A stretch of 13,173 nt of DNA from Moraxella bovis (lineage in GTDB: Bacteria; Pseudomonadota; Gammaproteobacteria; Pseudomonadales; Moraxellaceae). The translations under genes were made by a program, and so were the position numbers. Below are positions 1 to 6,554 of the stretch, in pieces. Position 1 is the first letter of the stretch. The number at the start of each line of letters is the position of its first letter. The stretch lies in assembly GCF_002014975.1 (NCBI RefSeq), contig NZ_MUXV01000003.1, positions 1-13,173 of the forward strand. The letters are read 5' to 3'. The notes beneath the pieces were generated by a model. The model saw only the letters and a list, made by a program, of their open reading frames with translations. It was not told the origin of the DNA and searched no databases.

Positions 1-114
1 GTGTAGCATACTTTTTGGGCCAGGGCCGATTTGTTTATGCTCTATGCTTCAAAGCGTTATCCGTCTGCGATTGTGCGGGTGTTTGTGGAGTTTGTGATGG
101 ATAAAGCTACATGA
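1..114 (+). pseudogene. C-terminal remnant of a LysR-type transcriptional regulator, interrupted by an in-frame stop
   Basis: Reading frame 1 gives about 35 residues ending at TGA (112-114). They include ADLFMLYASKRYPSAIVRVF followed by VEFVMDK. This resembles the end of LysR-family effector domains, where a Y-P-S-(R/K)-R-like motif is followed by a helix of the type VRxFxDFL. The same frame has TAG at 4-6, so the reading frame is broken just inside the window. No start codon or RBS fits a gene beginning here. The fragment converges on the MFS transporter gene at 137. A LysR regulator next to a transporter is a common pairing, but the partner may be broken. The call rests on a short match. 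A frameshift upstream, a nonsense mutation or a chance match cannot be told apart without the sequence to the left. Confidence 0.45.
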
Positions 115-141
115 CTGTCACATGACTGCCACATGATTATC
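109..141. repeat. Three tandem 11-bp units
   Basis: The units are ACATGACTGTC, ACATGACTGCC and ACATGATTATC. The first two differ by one base and the third is degenerate. The array contains the TGA of the upstream lysR remnant (112-114) and the TAA of the minus-strand transporter (137-139). Confidence 0.6.
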
Positions 142-1525
142 TGGCGATGTCTCGCTCGCTTCTGGGCAGATAATAGATATAAAAACTTAAAAATATCGTC
201 AGAAGTCCCACCCATAAGAGATATAAAGCAGGGGCAAGTGGTAGATGAAACGTGGCAAATGCCAACAGTGACGGCACACCACCTGCCACCAATGCATAAG
301 TGACATTATAAGTTAAGGCAATGCTGGTTAGGCGGATTTTACTGGGGAACAGTCGCACCAAGACCACAGGCAGCGTGGCAATCATACCCCCTGAAAAACC
401 AAGCAGAGCAAACCACAGTAGCATCAAATCACTACCAAACCCCAACTGGACAAAAAACAGTGATGTGTTAACGATAAAGAATATACCGCCGAAAATCATC
501 ACTTTACCTACATTCACCCTATCCATCAAATAGCCATAAAACGCACAGCCAATCATCATAAAAAAGACCGCAAGACCCGATCCGAATACCAAAATACTCT
601 CCGACACCGCAAAGCTAATGTTAAGTAGCATCGGCATTATTATGGCAATGACAATAAAGACACTCAGCATAATCCATGATATTAGTACAGCAGGGATAAG
701 ACTGGATGGGCGATTTTTGGTGATGATTTGAACTAAAGATGATTTTTGGATGGATTGGGGTTTGTCATCATGAAAAATATTAGCATCTGCTAAGTCTTGG
801 ATTTGAGTCTTAGTTAATCCATCAAAACTCATGGCACTGAGCGTATGTCCAGCTTCAGCATGGCGGTCTTTGGTCTGCACATCGATGGAGGTTTCTTTTA
901 AAGTGTGTAGCGACAACAGCAATGATGCTGACAGCACACCACCAATGACAAAAGGGATCCGCCACCCATAGCTGAGCATGTCTGCATAACTTAGAATGTT
1001 TGCCAAAAAACTGGACAGCAGACTCACCAAAAGCACCCCGATCAAAACACCCACCACAACAAAACTGCACCCAAGCCCCACTCGTCTCATGGGCAACTGT
1101 TCAGTAAGTAGCACCAAGGCAGACGGAATCTGACCCCCGTAAGCCAACCCCTGCCCAAAGCGAGCAACGATAAATAAAATCGGAGCAAGCACCCCCAAAT
1201 GATGATAGGTTGGCAGTACTGCAATGATAAAAGTAAACACAGTCAAGCCCAGTAAGCTCAAGAATAAGACCGCTCGCCTGCCGTTGGCATCACCATATTG
1301 TCCCAATAAAAACCCGCCAATAGGGTGGGCGATATATGCCCCTAAAAACAGTCCCACCGCCTGCATCGAATACAACCACATCACTTCACGCCCGCCAAAG
1401 AAATTGTCAGCAATCACCTCTTTGAGATAAAACACCAAGGCATAATCAAAAAATGCCAACATGGTCACCGAAGCGACCGTGGCAATCAGGCGGATATGAT
1501 GAGAGGATAAGGTAGCTTGTGGCAT
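137..1525 (-). CDS. MFS transporter, metabolite:H+ symporter (MHS) type
   Basis: A 462-residue polytopic inner-membrane protein with about 12 hydrophobic segments. The loop between TM2 and TM3 carries the major facilitator signature GQYGDANGRR (about 75-84). The order of motifs matches the metabolite:H+ symporter branch (KgtP, ProP, ShiA relatives): a FFDYALVFYL segment in TM1, PIGG before the signature, a LPTYHHLGVLAPILF stretch at about 104-118, ARFGQGLAYGGQ at 121-132 and GWRIPF at 187-192. Members import organic acids, osmolytes or similar solutes with protons; the substrate here cannot be told. The central cytoplasmic loop (about 209-275) is long and hydrophilic. The ATG at 1525 follows an AT-rich region with a TGTACTA direct repeat (1538-1544 and 1556-1562). 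No clear Rho-independent terminator is visible beyond the stop at 137-139. Confidence 0.85.
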   Translation of the reverse strand: MPQATLSSHHIRLIATVASVTMLAFFDYALVFYLKEVIADNFFGGREVMWLYSMQAVGLFLGAYIAHPIGGFLLGQYGDANGRRAVLFLSLLGLTVFTFIIAVLPTYHHLGVLAPILFIVARFGQGLAYGGQIPSALVLLTEQLPMRRVGLGCSFVVVGVLIGVLLVSLLSSFLANILSYADMLSYGWRIPFVIGGVLSASLLLSLHTLKETSIDVQTKDRHAEAGHTLSAMSFDGLTKTQIQDLADANIFHDDKPQSIQKSSLVQIITKNRPSSLIPAVLISWIMLSVFIVIAIIMPMLLNISFAVSESILVFGSGLAVFFMMIGCAFYGYLMDRVNVGKVMIFGGIFFIVNTSLFFVQLGFGSDLMLLWFALLGFSGGMIATLPVVLVRLFPSKIRLTSIALTYNVTYALVAGGVPSLLAFATFHLPLAPALYLLWVGLLTIFLSFYIYYLPRSERDIAR

Positions 1526-1621
1526 TGTAAATATTTGTGTACTATTTTTGTATAATGTACTAAAAACTGCTTAAAATAGCAACAATTTTTATGTATTTTG
1601 TTAAAATTAACATTCAGCCAT

Positions 1622-1753
1622 CTAGGACGTGCCTGTTTTTGGTATTTGCAATAAAATGATAAAAATCGCACGTTTTTCCTGCAAGAATTGCTTAAAATTG
1701 TCAAATTTTCATCGTATTTTGCAAACATGTTATCAATGGCAGGCACGCCCTAG
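1622..1753. mobile_element. MITE-like element, 132 bp, with CTAG at both ends
   Basis: The ends are inverted repeats: CTAGGACGTGCCTG at 1622-1635 and, on the other strand, CTAGGGCGTGCCTG (1753-1740). They match at 13 of 14 positions. Weaker inverted similarity continues inward (TTTGCAA followed by ATGA and A-rich sequence on both arms). CTAG at each end fits a 4-bp target duplication of the YTAR type known for IS5-family elements, although CTAG is itself a palindrome and could be part of the repeat. The interior is AT-rich and codes for nothing convincing. This suggests a non-autonomous miniature transposon between the MFS and phospholipase D genes. Part of the right arm (from about 1689) is also loosely similar in direct orientation to 1568-1605 just outside the element. 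No transposase is present in the window. Confidence 0.55.
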
Positions 1754-1763
1754 ACATAAGCAA

Positions 1764-3509
1764 TCACAATAGCCAATCTATCGGCAGCCAACTCATGAAT
1801 GATACACCAATACGCTCAGGGGTGTTCATGTGTGGCTCTTTATCAAAAATCACTTCTTGCCCCTGTTCTAAGGTTCGCCACTGAAGCTCCCCATTCACCA
1901 AACGCACTTCATAAACTTGGTTTAAAATGACCGAATTTTCTTGGTCGCCAGCATTATTTAGAGCATTGTGAAGCTGATACGCCAGCTCTTCATCATAAAT
2001 CATCACACCAAGCTCGGTGTTGATGTTTGCCGAACGTGGGTCAATATTATACGAACCGATAAACACTTTATGATTATCCACAGCAAAGGCTTTGGCGTGC
2101 AGACTGGTGGTGGTCATGCGTTTGGTACGCCATAGTTTATTTTCATCTTCTTTGGTGTTTTTAGCCGTGGATTTTAACTCATAAATCTTCACGCCTGCTG
2201 ACAACAACTCCTGACGCCAATGCCCATATCCTGAATGCACCGCGCCCACGTCAGTGGCATCAAATGAGTTGGTCAGTATACTCACGTCTACACCATCTTT
2301 GGCAAGGGTGGTCAGTGTACGCACACCGTCCTTGGTGGGAACAAAATACGATGAGATGATGCTTAGGCGTTCTTTGGGGCGACCGAGTTCATGGCGAAGT
2401 TTACTGACCAGGTGACCGTCTTTGGGATTTTCATTTTTGACTTTAGTGTTGAGCTTTGCCACATCATCCGCCAAAAATTTCATATCAACCCAGCGAAATG
2501 GTACATTTTTATTGAGCAAATCCTTGCCAATGGTACTGCTCGCCACGGCACTGCGGTAGGTACGCAAGGCTCGCTCATTTTTAGTGGCATTTAAGCCATC
2601 GTCGTTATCCTTACTAAATACCGCCATCGCCGACTGGTGGGGTCGCTTTTTGTCTGTTGATACTAGTGTCTCAATATCATAAGCCGTTGGCGATTGCCAG
2701 TATTCATCAAAACTTTTGGTAATGTCGCCCACCACTTCGCCGATAAGCAGAACATCTAGATCAGCAAAGTGGTTGTTTTGATGGTTGTTTAGGTACTCAT
2801 TGCCGATATTACGCCCACCGATGATGCTGATGTGATTATCAAAAGTCATGCTTTTGTTGTGCATACGCACGTTAATACGCACAGGCGATGTCAGATAATT
2901 CATGAATTTATAACAGCGATAGGTAAAGGGGTTTACCACACGCACAGCAATGTTAGGGTGCTTAGCAAACAAGGCAAGCTGTTCATCAAGCCTAGGATTG
3001 CCATTAAAATCATCCAAAAGCAAGCGAACAAGCACACCTCGCTCTGCCGCTTGCCACAAGTCCTTTAGCATCAAAAATCCCGCTTCGTCATCATGCCAGA
3101 TATAGTACTGTACATCAATGGTGTGAGTTGCCATGTCAGATAAAATACTGCGCGATGCAAACGCATTCGCTCCTGTGGTGATGGGATAATATCCCGATAG
3201 CGTGGGGTGGTATTCTGTCTGCTCATCAATGATGGTACTCAAAGACAACTCTTCTTGAGACGGAGCATCTGTCTGCCGATTGATTTCTTTGCCCAAAAAA
3301 CCTGCATCTGGGTCATCATCTCGCTGGTTGAGATAAGCCTGACTGTGATTGCTTTGATTATTCAAGCGCTTGGCAAGTAACGCTTCATGTGCCAAATGCA
3401 CCCGCTCGGTCAGCTCGGTGCTTTTAGGAAGGTGCGGTGTGGATGGCAATGATTGACAGCCTAGCAAAACAGTGCCTAGCCCCACCATAATCAACATACG
3501 AGAAGTCAT
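1764..3509 (-). CDS. Phospholipase D / cardiolipin synthase-like lipoprotein (ClsC-like)
   Basis: The preferred start, ATG at 3509, gives 581 residues. An in-frame ATG at 3599 would add 30 residues, but it lies upstream of a good -10 element (3543-3548). Starting at 3509 also puts a classic lipoprotein signal at the N-terminus: MTSRM, a hydrophobic run, then LLGC with the lipidated Cys at 18. The protein has two HKD phospholipase D motifs: H217-x-K219-x4-D224 (in MHNKSMTFD) with GGRNIGNEY after it, and H471-x-K473-x4-D478 (in LHAKAFAVD) followed by GSYNIDPRSANINTE. Paired HKD motifs form one active site. In this bacterial branch the enzymes make cardiolipin or exchange phospholipid head groups at the membrane. 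The protein is longer than E. coli ClsC. The stop lies 10 bp from the MITE-like element. A different phosphodiester substrate is possible. Confidence 0.85.
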   Translation of the reverse strand: MTSRMLIMVGLGTVLLGCQSLPSTPHLPKSTELTERVHLAHEALLAKRLNNQSNHSQAYLNQRDDDPDAGFLGKEINRQTDAPSQEELSLSTIIDEQTEYHPTLSGYYPITTGANAFASRSILSDMATHTIDVQYYIWHDDEAGFLMLKDLWQAAERGVLVRLLLDDFNGNPRLDEQLALFAKHPNIAVRVVNPFTYRCYKFMNYLTSPVRINVRMHNKSMTFDNHISIIGGRNIGNEYLNNHQNNHFADLDVLLIGEVVGDITKSFDEYWQSPTAYDIETLVSTDKKRPHQSAMAVFSKDNDDGLNATKNERALRTYRSAVASSTIGKDLLNKNVPFRWVDMKFLADDVAKLNTKVKNENPKDGHLVSKLRHELGRPKERLSIISSYFVPTKDGVRTLTTLAKDGVDVSILTNSFDATDVGAVHSGYGHWRQELLSAGVKIYELKSTAKNTKEDENKLWRTKRMTTTSLHAKAFAVDNHKVFIGSYNIDPRSANINTELGVMIYDEELAYQLHNALNNAGDQENSVILNQVYEVRLVNGELQWRTLEQGQEVIFDKEPHMNTPERIGVSFMSWLPIDWLL

Positions 3510-3542
3510 TATTATAAACCCATGCTTTATTAAAATTGGCAA

Positions 3543-3548
3543 ATTATA
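3543..3548 (-). promoter_or_regulatory. -10 element for the phospholipase D lipoprotein gene
   Basis: TATAAT on the minus strand, preceded by GGG; no good -35 hexamer is visible. Transcription would start near 3536, downstream of the ATG at 3599 and about 27 nt upstream of the ATG at 3509. This supports the shorter, lipobox-bearing start. Confidence 0.45.
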
Positions 3549-3726
3549 CCCCATTCTCAACTTTGTATAAGTAATTGATTTATCAAGGACAAATTGCAAT
3601 TCGCCCCCACAACCCGAAAATAATCATCAAAAAATCAATAAGTTGTAATTTTAAGTTGAGATTGAAGTAAATTATAACAAATAATTGGGGAAGTGTTAAT
3701 TATTTCTCATCAAAACTGCCCATAAG

Positions 3727-3756
3727 AAAACGCCCTGACATCAGAGCGTTTTTTGT
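3727..3756. terminator. Rho-independent terminator after the BI-1/YccA gene
   Basis: A hairpin with arms AAAACGC (3727-3733) and GCGTTTT (3746-3752), extended by CTGA/TCAG inside one mismatch. On the minus strand it is followed by a short T run and lies 20-45 bp after the stop of the gene ending at 3772. T-rich sequence also follows on the plus strand, so it could work in both directions. Confidence 0.75.
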
Positions 3757-3771
3757 TGTTTTGGCAGAGCA

Positions 3772-4494
3772 TTATTCTTGCAAATAACCAATCAAGCGTA
3801 AGAATTCAACGTACATCCACACCAGCGTTGCTAACACGCCAATGCCATAGACCCATTCAAACTCTTTGTTCACGCCATACATGGCACCATCTTCGATGTT
3901 TTTAAAATCAATTAACAAAAAGAAAGAAGCGATGAGCGTGGTAAAAACACTAAACCCAATGGCAATCATACCGCCACCGAACAGATGTGGGATCGAGCTA
4001 CCAAACACCAGCGACATAATCCACTGAATGGCATAAACAATCATGATGGCGATAGAGGCAGATACCACCAATGAGCGGAATTTTTCGGTCACTTTAATGA
4101 TGCCCGTAGTATAAAGGGTCAGCATGACCGCCCCAGTAACAAAAGTTGCTGATAAGGCAAGCAGTGGCACGCTTGGGGCTTTATAAAAGGCAAAAGCAGA
4201 GGCAACACCGATAAACACGCCTTCTAGCAGAGCATAAGGCACAGCAAGTGTTTTGGCCAGATGTGGCTTAAAGGCAGTGGCGAGACCTAGACCCATGGTA
4301 ACCAGCATGGCAACCACTGCCAAGCCCATTAATACCCCTGATGACATGCCACTCATCAAAGCAAAGAAAAACATTCCAAAGCCCGAAACAGCAGAAATGC
4401 CAAGTAGCAGAGCGGTCTTTTTGACCACACCATTGACCGTCATCGGTACATCACCTGCCAGTAGTTCGGTACGACTAACAATAGGGTTTGCCAT
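3772..4494 (-). CDS. Bax inhibitor-1/YccA family membrane protein (BaxI_1 type)
   Basis: A 240-residue protein with about seven hydrophobic segments after a polar N-terminus of about 25 residues (MANPIVSRTELL). The C-terminal part has the family pattern FLLIDFKNIEDGAMYGV followed by FEWVYGIGVLATLVWMYVEF, with the conserved aspartate pair region and a final LRLIGYL helix. These TMBIM-related proteins are inner-membrane proteins. A characterised bacterial member, YetJ, is a pH-sensitive calcium leak channel, but the role of this shorter branch is not established. The start is supported by AGGA seven bases upstream. A sigma70-like promoter lies about 60 bp upstream and a terminator follows, so it is probably transcribed alone. 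It is divergent from nadK. Confidence 0.85.
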   Translation of the reverse strand: MANPIVSRTELLAGDVPMTVNGVVKKTALLLGISAVSGFGMFFFALMSGMSSGVLMGLAVVAMLVTMGLGLATAFKPHLAKTLAVPYALLEGVFIGVASAFAFYKAPSVPLLALSATFVTGAVMLTLYTTGIIKVTEKFRSLVVSASIAIMIVYAIQWIMSLVFGSSIPHLFGGGMIAIGFSVFTTLIASFFLLIDFKNIEDGAMYGVNKEFEWVYGIGVLATLVWMYVEFLRLIGYLQE

Positions 4495-4555
4495 AATTTT
4501 CCTTATATAAAATTAAGAATAGATTGATAAATTGAGAATTAAAACAATTTGGTGT

Positions 4556-4584
4556 TTTATACTATATTTACTTTTAAAAATCAA
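4556..4584 (-). promoter_or_regulatory. Sigma70-like promoter of the BI-1/YccA gene
   Basis: Minus strand: TTGATT (4584-4579), 17-bp spacer, TATAAA (4561-4556). The predicted start is near 4549, giving a leader of about 55 nt before the ATG at 4494. Confidence 0.6.
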
Positions 4585-4734
4585 GTATTTTTACTGTTTT
4601 GATAACTCAACATGGGTATTTTTTTGATTAATGGGGATGGTAGCATCATTTACAAGCTTTATGGGTTTTTACTTGTAGTCTGGGCGGAGTTTGGTTATCA
4701 TATACTTTTTATTTTTTAAAGACAATCAGCCTTC

Positions 4735-5715
4735 ATGACCGAGACCGCCATTTCACCGACATCTTTTAATATCCAAAAGAGCCATTTTAAACGCATTGGA
4801 CTCATGGGGCGTGCTGGCAAAAAAAGCATTACCGCCACATTAAATGAACTCATTAACCTGCTGTCAGGGTGGGGGCTAGAAATCACCATTGACACCAGTA
4901 CCGCCAGCATTGACGGCATACACATCGATTTTGACAGAGATGACAGCCCCATCAAAATCGTGCCACGTGGTCGCATGGGCGGGCATTGTGATTTGGTCAT
5001 GGTGGTCGGTGGCGACGGCTCTATCTTGCAGGCAGGTTCTCTCTTGGCGGGAACGGGCGTGCCAGTACTCGGGGTCAATCGTGGGCGACTGGGGTTCTTG
5101 GCGGACATCAACCCTGAGCGTTTGGAGACCGAGCTATCAGAAGTCTTTGCTGGCGAGTATCATACCGATGAGCGTTTTTTGTTAAAAATGCAGGTGCTCG
5201 GGCGAGATGATGACGGCAACACGCAAGTGTTTCATGAAAGCTATGCCCTAAATGACGTGGTGCTACACGCAGGTAAATCGGTGCATACCATTGATTTTAA
5301 ACTGCAAATTGATGACATTGACGTCTATCGTCAGCATGCTGATGGGCTGATTGTGGCAACCCCAACAGGTTCTACCGCCTATTCGCTCTCAGCAGGAGGC
5401 CCTATCATTCATCCAAGCCTAGATGCCATTTGTCTGGCTCCCATGCACCCGCACACGCTGTCTAGTCGCCCCATCGTGGTTGCAGGCACCAGTAAAATCA
5501 CCATCAAAATCCACAAAGACAACCGCACTCAGCCCATGGTCAGCTCTGACGGCGAAGCAAGCGTACCGCTAGACAACGACCAAACCCTACTCATTACCAA
5601 GCACGACAAATCCCTAATCCTACTGCACCCCTTGGACGTGGATTTTTATCAAGCCTGTCGCACCAAGCTTAATTGGAGCTTATATACCGAAGAATTTTCA
5701 TTAAAAGATGAGTAG
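4735..5715 (+). CDS. nadK: NAD kinase
   Basis: A 326-residue cytoplasmic enzyme that phosphorylates NAD+ to NADP+ using ATP (or polyphosphate in some relatives). Diagnostic motifs appear in order: VMVVGGDGSILQAG with the catalytic GGDG at 92-95, GVNRGRLGFLADI (113-125), LNDVVLHAG (172-180), and a glycine-rich loop with DGLIVATPTGSTAYSLSAGG at 203-222. A VSSDGEASVPL stretch follows near the C-terminus. The sequence SHFKRIGLMG (16-25) lines up with the start of E. coli NadK, so about 15 N-terminal residues are extra. The ATG at 4735 has no strong Shine-Dalgarno sequence. A TATACT -10-like hexamer lies at 4701-4706 without a good -35. The C-terminus runs into an inverted repeat shared with the convergent GST gene. 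Confidence 0.95.
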   Translation: MTETAISPTSFNIQKSHFKRIGLMGRAGKKSITATLNELINLLSGWGLEITIDTSTASIDGIHIDFDRDDSPIKIVPRGRMGGHCDLVMVVGGDGSILQAGSLLAGTGVPVLGVNRGRLGFLADINPERLETELSEVFAGEYHTDERFLLKMQVLGRDDDGNTQVFHESYALNDVVLHAGKSVHTIDFKLQIDDIDVYRQHADGLIVATPTGSTAYSLSAGGPIIHPSLDAICLAPMHPHTLSSRPIVVAGTSKITIKIHKDNRTQPMVSSDGEASVPLDNDQTLLITKHDKSLILLHPLDVDFYQACRTKLNWSLYTEEFSLKDE

Positions 5716-5729
5716 GGCTTACTACTCAT
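5708..5729. terminator. Inverted repeat built from the 3' ends of two convergent genes
   Basis: ATGAGTAG (5708-5715) and CTACTCAT (5722-5729) form a perfect 8-bp stem with the 6-nt loop GGCTTA. Each arm ends a gene: the nadK stop TAG is 5713-5715 and the GST stop is 5722-5724 on the minus strand. On the minus strand the stem is followed by CTTTT, a weak U tract; there is none on the plus strand. It may be a weak shared terminator. Confidence 0.4.
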
Positions 5730-6390
5730 AACTTTGTGCCATCTCAAAACTGGGGCGAGATTCACAGTATGCTAGCCAGTTATGGACATGCATCCATTTA
5801 TCAGACAACCCACCCGATTTTTTCATCTGAGCAATGCCAAAATGCAGATGAACATCCACAGCACCAAACACCCCCTGCCCTGCCCCTGACAGATAATGCC
5901 GACTTGCCAAATGCTCGTTAAGCAAGGCTAATGCCTTATCTACATTAGGCGAGATAAAAGACTTCTCAACGCCCTTTTGTACACCCCTGATGATAGGACG
6001 GATAAAAAATGGCGACTTTTGTACGATTTTAGCAAATACCAATCGCATGACCAAGTTAGGCATGAGCGAGCTTTCGGCAAAATGCAACCAAAACGTATAG
6101 TTCTCCCACGCCTCATCAGCGGGCGATAATTTGCCGTCCGTGTCATAATATCGCAATAAATATTCAATGATAAAGCCCGACTCGGCAAGCGTCCGCCCAC
6201 GGGTTTCATCCACCAAAATCGGGGCTTTACCCATGGGGTGAATTTCTGTTAGCTCTTTTGGGGCAAGGTGGCTTTTGGTGCGGTTGTGTTTGATGACACG
6301 AAAGGGCGTGCCATATAAGGCGTTTAGTTCGCACAATAGCCACAAAATACGAAACGAGCGAGATTGGTTAAGATGATGAAGAGTGAGCAT
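5722..6390 (-). CDS. Glutathione S-transferase family protein (Gtt1-like)
   Basis: A 222-residue cytosolic protein. The N-terminal thioredoxin-fold domain (about 1-80) begins LTLHHLNQSRSFRILWLL, typical of the Gtt1-like branch, where Ser10 is the likely catalytic or glutathione-activating residue. HPMGKAPILVD is the loop holding the cis-proline, and ESGFIIEYLLRYY contains the ES pair that binds the glutathione gamma-glutamyl group. The remainder is the helical C-terminal domain. Such enzymes conjugate or reduce electrophiles and peroxides with glutathione; the substrate is unknown. AGGA nine bases upstream supports the ATG at 6390. The gene is convergent with nadK (6-bp gap). A 21-codon open frame ends 12 bp upstream of it. 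Confidence 0.9.
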   Translation of the reverse strand: MLTLHHLNQSRSFRILWLLCELNALYGTPFRVIKHNRTKSHLAPKELTEIHPMGKAPILVDETRGRTLAESGFIIEYLLRYYDTDGKLSPADEAWENYTFWLHFAESSLMPNLVMRLVFAKIVQKSPFFIRPIIRGVQKGVEKSFISPNVDKALALLNEHLASRHYLSGAGQGVFGAVDVHLHFGIAQMKKSGGLSDKWMHVHNWLAYCESRPSFEMAQSYE

Positions 6391-6402
6391 GGGGTTTTCC
6401 TG

Positions 6403-6468
6403 TTAGGGCATGATTGATACCGCCTTAATTTCAATCTTGCCAAGTTCATTGATACTTGGTGCCATCAT
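6403..6468 (-). CDS. Possible 21-residue small ORF or gene remnant upstream of the GST gene
   Basis: ATG at 6466-6468 (a second ATG follows at once) to TAA at 6403-6405. The peptide begins MMAPSINELGKIEIKAV and ends SIMP. G-rich sequence lies a few bases upstream and could act as a ribosome binding site. The frame also stays open further upstream, through the terminator hairpin at 6496-6531, so this could instead be the tail of a decayed gene. I recognise no family. Translation up to 12 bp before the GST start would make it a possible leader peptide; that is speculation. Confidence 0.2.
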   Translation of the reverse strand: MMAPSINELGKIEIKAVSIMP

Positions 6469-6495
6469 ACCAAACCCCCATCCAAAACACAAACA

Positions 6496-6531
6496 AAAAT
6501 CAGGCGACCCATCACAAGACCGCCTGATTTT
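6496..6531. terminator. Strong Rho-independent terminator after narK
   Basis: Arms AAAATCAGGCG (6496-6506) and CGCCTGATTTT (6521-6531) form a perfect 11-bp stem with a 14-nt loop. On the minus strand the stem ends in a T run, 24 bp beyond the narK stop. It separates narK from the GST gene downstream on the same strand. The T run on the plus strand is shorter. Confidence 0.85.
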
Positions 6532-6554
6532 ATGGTTGGTTATTAGCCGATGTT

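Noticed and set aside
1486..1746. 86-codon minus-strand open frame between the MFS and phospholipase D genes
   Set aside because: It spans the MITE-like element and overlaps the MFS start out of frame; composition is random-looking and no family is recognised.
3510..3599. 30-residue N-terminal extension of the phospholipase D lipoprotein from an ATG at 3599
   Set aside because: It would bury the lipoprotein signal inside the protein and lies upstream of the apparent -10 element.
4716..5111. 131-codon minus-strand open frame over the 5' part of nadK
   Set aside because: Overlaps the conserved NAD kinase coding region; Pro/Ser/Met-rich translation typical of an antisense shadow.
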